Shown piece by piece: positions 18,901 through 27,900 of a stretch of DNA of 64,000 bases. Positions within the stretch are counted from its first letter, which is position 1. Every line of letters begins with the position of its first letter. Made by a program: the position numbers and the translations under genes. The DNA comes from Pectobacterium polaris (GTDB taxonomy: Bacteria; Pseudomonadota; Gammaproteobacteria; Enterobacterales; Enterobacteriaceae): positions 3,658,001 through 3,722,000 of the forward strand of contig NZ_CP017481.1 in the NCBI RefSeq assembly GCF_002307355.1. Direction: 5' to 3'. The notes below the pieces were generated by a model, which made no database searches, was not told where the DNA came from, and worked only from the letters and a program-made list of their open reading frames with translations.

Positions 18901-21900
18901 TCTTACCGAACAATGTCACCGCGCCTTGCGAGAACAGCTCACCCTGATTACGTAACTGGTCGCCATTGAGCGACAGGCTGTTCAGCCCCGCGACAGTGCC
19001 GCTATTGCTGAACGTATCACCGTTCAGCGTCAGCGTGCCCGCCTGCCATAACCCGGCGTTGTCCGCCTGTTTAGCCTGGAGCGTGGCCGTACCTTTGCTA
19101 AGCAGCTGGCTGCTTTTATTGCCGACATAGCGCAGCACGTCGAGCAGGCGCAACGCGTCGGTGCCCTGAATGCGGCCCTGATTATCGATATCCCCTGCGC
19201 GCAGTTGCAGGTCGTTGGCCTGTAGCGTACCGGCATTGCGCAGCGTGCCGCTGTCGAGGCGGCCTTCGCCGTTGGTCAGCAGTTCCGCCCCAGCGCGGTT
19301 AATCAGTTCGTCACGGTTAGCCACCGTCAGGCCGTGACTGCCCAGTATGCGTCCGCCGTTATCCAGCGCATGGGTGGTCAGGTTCAGCGTGCCCGCGGCT
19401 ATCTCACCGATTTGCGTCAGGCGGTCGGCCGTGATGATGGCCTCGGCGTCGCTCAGCAGGCGAGACTGTGCATTCCCCTGATAGATACCCACTAAATCGA
19501 GGCGAAGGTTATCCTGCCCGAGCAGCGTCCCGCCGTTCGTCAGGTCGTTCGCCGTCAGCGCCAGCGTATTGCCCTGCCAGAGCCCGTCGTTCGCAACCGT
19601 GCCCGCCTGCGCCTGCAGGGCCCCGTTGGTCAGCAGCTGGCCGGTGCTGCCGACCGTCAGGCCATCCCGCAGCGCCAGCGTGATACCGCGCTCACCGATA
19701 ACCGTGCCAGTGTTGTTGAACGAGCCGCCGTTCAGCGCCAGCACCCGGCTTTCCCAGCGTCCGCTATTGCGCAGCTGATTGCCGCGTAACGTCAGCGTAT
19801 CGGCAGTATGCAGCAGGCCGGTTCCCTGATAGTCGCCGTCAAGCGTCAGCGCCCCGTCGGCCATCACCGTGCCCGCGTTGTTTATCGCACCGCTGTCGAG
19901 CGTCAGCTTACCCACGCCGGACACGGTGCCCTGATTGTCGAGCAGGCTGGCGCTCAGCCAGCTGTCGCCGCCGGAGAGCAGCGTGCCCTGATTGGTTAAC
20001 CGGCTGGTGGGGTTGGTGCGGTCCAGCGTAATGGCTAACCCGTTGTCCCCCTGCATCCGCCCGCGGTTGGTCAGTTGCTGGGCCTCAAACGTCAGGCGGT
20101 CCGCCTGTACATCACCGTCGTTGGTCACGCTCGCCGCACGCAATACCGCCATCCCCTGCGACAGAAGTTTCCCATTCTGCTGATTCGTCAGGCCGTTGGC
20201 GGCGGTCAATGACAGGGCGTTGAGACCAAAAATCTGTCCACGGTTGGTCAGCTCAGCAGCCTGCAGCGTGATATCGCCCGCCTGCCACTGCCCCTGATTG
20301 TCAACCTGATCCGCCGTCAGCGTGCTGCTGCCCTGACTCAGCCAGTGGCCCTGATTGCGGGCCGTCCCCGCAATCGCCAGCGTCAGTGCATCGACACCCA
20401 GCATCTTGCCCTGATTGTCCAGCGTCCCGGCGTCTACCGTCAGCGCCCGCGCTTCCAGCGTACCCTGCTGGTCGATATGGTTCGCAACGATACCCAACGT
20501 GGTGCTGCCGCTGATAAGCCCGCGATTCTCCAGTGTATTACGCAGATCCAGTTGCAGATCGTCCGAGCCCAGTATCTGCCCGTGGTTCAGCACGTCCACC
20601 GCGGTGATACCTGTCCGCTGGCCGGTGAGGTCACCGGTGTTAGTCAGGGTGCCGTCCAGCGTTAACTGCAGGTCACGCGTGCCGTTCAGCTGTCCGCCGT
20701 TGGTCACGTCGCGGGCGGCAATGGTGAATGCCTGGCTGTTCAGCGTTCCCTGATTATCCAGATGATTGCCAAGCTGCAGCGTCAGCCCGTTCACGCCCGT
20801 CAGGGTGCCGTGGTTGAATACGTCATTGGCCCTGAGCGTCAGCGCATTACTGCTGACATCGCGGGTATTATTCAGCGTCCCATTCAGATGTAGAGTCAGG
20901 CTGTCGACGCCGGTGATCGCACCGCTGTTGGTCAGGTCATTCGCGTTCAGCGTCAGCGCCGCCCCGTACAGCGTGCCGCGATTGGTGAGACTGTCACTCA
21001 CCGTCAGTTCAAGGCGGTCAAGGCCGTTGATTTTTCCGCGGTTGTCCAGCTTGTCGGCCTGTGCGGTGAGTTGATAGCCGCTCAACATGCCCTGATTGAT
21101 TAAGGCGTCATCCAGCGTCAGTTGAAGACCGTCGACGCCGGTAATCTCACCCGCGTTGGTCAGCGACCGGGCAGCAACAGTGGCGAGCTTGCTCCACAGC
21201 GTCCCCTGATTGTGTAATTCGCCGTTTACCAGCGTCGCCTTCAGCGATGTATCACCCTGAATATGCCCGCGGTTGTTCAGGTTTTGTGCGTCCAGCGTCA
21301 GGCGGTCCGCCTGCCATTCGCCCTCGTTACTCGCCTCGGCCGCGTTCAGCACCGCCTGGCCCTGCGTGAGCAGCGAGCCGGTTTGCGCATTGGTCAATTT
21401 ATTTTTCGCCGTCAGCGACAGCGTCGACAGACCCAGCAGTTGGCCAGCATTCCCGACCTCATCCGCCATCAGCGCCAGCGTGTTGCCCTGCCAGAGCCCG
21501 TCGTTTATGACCGTGCCCGCCTGCGCCTGCAGGGCACCGTTGGTCAGCAGTTGGCCGGTACCGCCGACCGTCAGGCCATCCCGCAGCTCTAGCGTGATAC
21601 CGCGCTCACCGATAACCGTGCCGGTGTTGTTGAACGCGCCGCCGTTCAGCGCCAGCGCCCGGCTTTCCCAGCGCCCGTCATTGCGCAGCTGATTGCCGCG
21701 CAGCGTCAGGGTGTCGGCAGTATGCAGCAGGCCGGTGCCCTGATAGTCGCCGTCAAGCGTCAGCGCCCCGTCGGCGATAACAGTGCCCGTATTGTTTATC
21801 GCACCGCTGTCGAGCGTCAGCTTACCCACGCCGGACACGGTGCCCTGATTATCGAGCCGGCTGGCGCTCAGCCAGCTGTCGCCGCCGGAGAGCAGCGTAC

Positions 21901-24900
21901 CCTGATTAGTGAGCAGGCTGGCGGGGTTGGCTCGGTCCAGCGCGATGGCTAACCCGTGGTCCCCCTGCATCCGTCCGCGGTTGGTCAGTTGCTGCGCCTC
22001 AAACGTCAGGCGGTCTGCCTGCGCGTCGCCGTCATTTATCACGCTCGCCGCACGTAACACAGCCATCCCCTGCGACAGGAGTTTTCCGTTTTGCTGATTC
22101 GTCAGGCCGTTGGCGGCGGTCAGCGACAGGGCGTTGAGACCAAAAATCTGCCCGCTATTGCTCAAATCATTGGCCTGCAGTGTGATATCGCCCGCCTGCC
22201 ACTGCCCCTGATTGTCAACCTGATCCGCCGTCAGCGTGCTGCTGCCCTGACTCAGCCAGTTGCCCTGATTGCGGGCCGTCCCCGCAATCGCCAGCGTCAG
22301 TGCATCCACGCCCAGCATCTTGCCGTGATTATCCAGCGTCTGCGCGTCCACTGTCAGCGCCCGCGCTTCCAGCGTGCCCTGCTGGTCGATATGGTTCGCA
22401 ACGATACCTAACTTGGTGTTGCCGCTGATAAGCCCGCGATTCTCCAGTGTGTTGCGCAGATTCAGTTGCAGGTCATCGGAACCCCGCATCTGTCCGTGGT
22501 TCAGCACGTCCTTCGCAGTGATATCGGTGCGCTGGCCGGTGAGATCGCCGGTGTTGGTCAGGGTACCGTCCAGCGTTAACTGCAGGTCGCGCGTGCCGTT
22601 CAGCTGTCCGCCGTTGGTCACGTCGCGGGCCGCAATGGTGAGCGCCTGGCTGTTCAGCGCGCCCTGATTATCCAGATGATTGCCAAGCTGCAGCGTCAGC
22701 CCGTTCACACCCGTCAGGGTACCGTGGTTGACGACGTCATTGGCCCTGAGCGCCAGCGCATTACTGCTGAGGTCACGCGTATTATTCAGCGCCCCGTTCA
22801 GATGTAGATTCAGGCTGTCGACGCCGGTGATCGTGCCGCTGTTGGTCAGGTCGCTGGCGTTCAGCGTCAGCGCCGCTCCGTACAGCGTGCCGGTATTGTC
22901 GAGGCTCTCGTTGACTGTCATGTCCAGTTGGTCGAGGCCGTTAATTTTCCCGTGGTTGTCCAGCCTGTCGGCCTGCGTGGTCAGCAGATAGCTGCTCAAC
23001 GCGCCCTGATTGGTTAACGCGTCATCCAGCGTCAGTTGCAGACCGTCAACGCCGGTAATATCACCCGCGTTGGTCAGCGACCGGGCAGTAACAGTGGCGA
23101 GCTTGCTCCACAGCGTCCCCTGATTGTTCAGGTCACCATTCGCCAGCGTCATCGTCAGCGCTGCATCACCCTGAATGTGACCGGTGTTGGTCAGCTGCTG
23201 TGCGTCCAGCGTCAGGCTGTCCGCCTGCCATTCACCGTCGTTCTCGGCAGTAGCCGCGTGCAATACCGCCAGGCCCTGCGTGAGCAGCGTGCCGGTTTGC
23301 GCATTGGTCAGCATGTTTTTCGCCGTCAGAGTCAGTGCCGACAGCCCCAGCAGTTGGCCGGCATTCTCGACCTCATCCGCCGTCAGCGTCAGCGTCTTCG
23401 CCTGCCACTGGCCGCGGTTGTCCAACTGGCGGGCGGTCAGCATGCTGTCGCCCTGACTCAGCCATTTTCCGCTGTTGCGCGCCGTGGTGTTAATCGCCAG
23501 CGTCAGCGCATCGACACCCAGCATCGTGCCCTGATTGTCGAGCGCATCCGCCTGCACCTGCAGCTGGCGGCTTTCCAGTGAACCCTGCTGTTCGATCTGA
23601 TTCGCCTCAAGCACTACCCGCTGGCTGCCGCTAATCAAGCCGCTATTGCGCGCCGTCTCCTGCAGCGTCAGGTGCAGCGCGTCACCGGCGAGCTCGCCCT
23701 GATTGAACAGGTCGGTCGCCGACAGCCCCAGCGTCGCGCCATAAAGCTGCCCCTGATTGGTCAGGCTATCGGCAACAGTCAGCTGCAGCGCGTTAACCCC
23801 AGCAATCTCGCCGCCGTTAAACAGGCTAGCGGCCATGATGTCGGTGCGCTGCCCCAGCAGCGTGCCCTGATTGTCCAGCGCCTGTCCCTGCAGTTGGATA
23901 GCGTTCGCCTGCCAGCGCCCGCGGTTGGTGAGCGTGGTGCCGGACCAGTCCAGCAGTCCGTCAGTCTGCAGCGACCCGCGGCCCTGATAATTGCCCGCCA
24001 GTGACAGCCCGGTGACGGCCACGATATCTCCGGCATTCTCCACCGTCTCACCGATAAGGGTTGCCGTGCCGTTGCTGGCGAGGGAGCCCTGATTAGCTAT
24101 CTGCGTGGCGCGCAGCTGCGTGTCGCCACCGGACACCAGCGTGCCGCGGTTGTCCAGCACACCGTCTGTTGCTCCACCGCTCTGACGTGAAGATGACGCG
24201 TTGAGTTGCTGGATATCTGCCGCCAGTGATAGCGCCATCGGCAGGAATGAACGCTGAGAAGGAGCACTCGCGGGTACTACCGCGATGTCCATGTCCCCTG
24301 CGGCCTGCACCCGTCCCGCGTTGGTGAAGTTTGTAGCCTGCAGCGTCAGGCGCTCCGCCCGCCACTCGCCGTGATTCTCCGCCTGCGCGGCCTGTAACAC
24401 CGCCGCGCCCTGCGTCAGCAGTTTGCCGGTTTGTTGGTTGGTCAGCCCGCGTTGTGCGGTTATCGACAGCGCGTCAATCCCCAGCAGTTGCCCGGCATTG
24501 GTGACCTCATCCGCGTCAAGCAAGAGGGTCGCGGCCTGTATCAATCCGCTATTGTCCACCTGCTGAGCGGTTACCACTCCAGCTTTCTGGGTCAGCAGGC
24601 TGCCGTCATTGGACAGGTTACCGGCAATCGACAATGTCAGCGCGTCCACACCCAGTATCTTGCCCTGATTGACCAGTGAAGCGGCGTCCAGCGTGACGGT
24701 TTTTCCTTCCAGCGTGCCATTCTCGCGCTGGGTGACGGCGTCTGCCGTCACCGCCAGTGTGTTGTTTGCACTGATTATCCCTGCGTTATCCAACTGACCG
24801 GCGAGCGTGAGCTGCAGCGAGTCCGTCCCGACAATGTCACCACGGTTATTGAGGTCGGTTGCCGTAACACCCAGCGCGCGACTGCGCAACGCGCCGGTAT

Positions 24901-27900
24901 TGTGCAGGCGGTCGCCGAGCGACAGCGTCAGCGTATCAACAGCGGTGAAGTCACCGTGGTTAACCAGACGATCGGCGGACATAGTGACGGAGTTCCCCAG
25001 CACCGTGCCCTGATTGGTCACGTCCTTCCCTTGCAGGGACAGCGCCCGGCTTTCCCAGTGCCCCTGATTCGCCAGCGTGTCGCCGTGCAGCGTCAGTGTG
25101 CCCGCCGTATTCAGCAGGCCGCGGCCCTGATAGTCGCCCCGCAGCGACAATCCTGTCGCCGCGACCACTCGCCCGTCGTTAATCAGCGACGCACCAGTCA
25201 GTTCAGTGCGCCCCAGACTGGACAGCGTGCCCTGGTTATCCATCAGGCGCGCGAACAACGTGGCATCTCCGCCTGTCGTCACGGTGCCACGGTTAACGAA
25301 GGTGCCCTTGCCGTCAGTAGCGGGCAGCGCCAGGGACAAAGCCTCATCGCCCTGAATCTGGCCGTCATTGGTCAGATCCTCTGCCGCCAGCGTCAGAGCT
25401 TTCGCCTGCCACTCTCCGGCATTGATGGCCTCTGCCGCCGTTAACGTCGCGATGCCCTGAGACAGCAGTTTTCCTGCTTGCTGGTTGGTAAGCGCGCGGG
25501 TGGCCGCCAGCGCCAGCGAGGACACACCGAGGATTTTCCCCGCGTTATCCAGTTCATCCACCTGCAGCGTGACGTTTTTCGCCTGCAAGGTGCCCTGATT
25601 GATAAACCGCTGCGCTGACGTGGTGCTGTCACCGTCGCTCAGCAGTTCGCCCTGACTGGAGAGGTTGCCCGCTATCGCCAATGTCAGCGCATCCGTGCCG
25701 CGCAACGTGCCCTGATTAGCAAGCTGTGCCGCATCCACGCGCAGCTGATTGCCCTGCAGCGTACCGGCGTTATCCAGATTGCCAGTGATAGCCAGCGTCA
25801 GCGCATCAGTACCGTGAAGTGTACCCTGATTGGTCAGACGTGCCGCATCCACGCGGAGCAAGTTGCCCTGCAGCGTACCGGCATTCACCAAACTATCGGC
25901 TATCGCCAGGGTCAGCGCATCCGTGCCGTGAAGTGAGCCCCGATTATCGAGCTGTGCCGCGTCCACACGCAGCTGGTTACCCTGTAGCGTGCCGTTGTTA
26001 TCCAGATTGCCAGTTAAGAAGAGCGACAGATTATTGATACCGCTCATCGTGCCACGGTTGTCGAGAGACGTACCGTCTGCGGTGAGGGTTAACGCCTGCA
26101 ACGTGCCTCGGTTGTCGGTCTGCGCCGCCTGAAGGTGCAGCGACTCTGCGCTGAGCCAGTCACCGCTATTGGTAAAGGTATCGGCGACGGTCAGGTTCAC
26201 CGCGCCCCGCGCCTGTGCCTGCCCGCTGCTCGTAAGAGTAGTGGCCTCAATATTCAGCACAGTGCCCTGCAACACCCCGGCCTGGCTGGCGGTATTGCTG
26301 TTCATCGTCCAGTTTCCGGTGGCCAGCAGGCTGCCGCGGTTGTCCAGTTGGGTCGCCGTAATCTGTCCGTCGCCGGTAATACTGGTCTTGCCCACGTTGA
26401 GCCAGCGCTCGGCATTCAGCAGGAACTGCTGCGCCTGAATCGCGCCATCGGTCTCTGCCTGTGCGGCGTTCACCGTCAGGTCGGTGCCCGCTAGCAGCGT
26501 GCCGTGAGCGGACTGCGTCAGTGAGCGTGTGGCGTCAAGCTGCAGCGCCTTGTCAGCCTGCAGCGTGCCCTGATTAGCAAGCGTGCCGGTGTGCAACTGT
26601 AATGCCGGGGCGGTGAGCGTACCGTCATTGCTGAGGCGGTCGGCGGTTATTTGCAGGATGTTGCCAGCCTGCATCAGGCCGCGGTTATCCAGCGCGTCGC
26701 CCAGCGTCAGCGCCAGTTTTTCACCTGCACTCAGGGTGCCGTGATTCACCAGACTGCCGCCGTGCAGCGCCAGCATCTGCTGTACGTTGAGCGTGCCGTG
26801 GTTTTCGGTCGTCTGGCTGGTCAGGTCGAGGGCGTTAGCGGTGACCTCGCCTTGATTACTAAGCTGGTCAGCCTGTGCGGTCAGCGTCGCGGCCTGCAGT
26901 GTGCCGCCATTGGTGATGCTGTCGGCCAGCAAAAACAGCTGATTATCGGTCAGGATGTTGCCCTGATTGTTCAGCACCTCCTGCAGTTCAAGTTTTACCT
27001 CGTGCCGGGCGCTGAGTAATCCGGTGTTGTCCAGACGCTGCGCGTTAACTGTCAACCGCTCGGCGGCGGCCAGCGTGCTGCGGTTCGTCAACGTGTTGCC
27101 GCTGAACGTCAGTGCCTGCAGCGCGGCGATATCGCCCTGGTTATCCAGCGAGTCCAGCGTCAGCGCGAGGGTTTTCCCCGCTAGCGTGCCGCGCTGTACC
27201 AGATGTCCGCCGTCAACGCTCAGCGCATGACCGGCCGTCAGATTTCCCTGCCAGTCGCCCTGCTGCGTCACGCGCACCGTGGCGTTGTTCTTCGCCTGAA
27301 GCAGCGCGCTGCCGGCACCGTTAAGCGTTTTCGCCTCGAGTCGTACATCCTCAGCGCCCGTACTCCCCGCCAGCGACACCGTGTCGCCGCGCATCTCAAG
27401 CACCGACTCCGCTTTGATGCCGCTTTGCGCATCCTGCTGCAGCGAGCGCCCCGCCTCGACCGTCACCTTGCCGGCGGCAAGCTGGGTAGCATTAATCGTG
27501 ACATTGTCACCTTTAAGAACGAGTTGATGAGCGGAGTTGACCGTGCCCTGCGCATCGACGCCGGCACTGATGACGCTGTTTTGCGCCTGCAGTCCGCCAC
27601 CCGATGTCAGTTCGATGTGTTGTCCGGCCCGCAGCGTCGCGTCCTGCAGCGTGATGTCCTGTCGGGCGTTCAGCGTTAGCGCGTCACCCGCCTGTTGCTT
27701 GCCCCGCAGCGCCAGCGCCTCCGCGTCGGCCTGAATGCTGCCCTGCGCCACCGCATCGCCGAGGCTGAGTTTACCGTTGGCCGACAGCGTGATATCGCCG
27801 CTGCGCGCGCTCAGATTACCGAGGTTAACGCCCACGCCCTTATCGCTGGAAACCAGCTTGATGCGATTGGTGTACATGCCGCCCAGCGCGCCCGTATCCA

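Noticed and set aside
18000..27000. Short recurring motifs in hecA resembling a CRISPR or satellite array
   Set aside because: The units are degenerate, in frame and encode FHA beta-helix repeats (LDNQGTL-type). There are no identical repeats with unique spacers.
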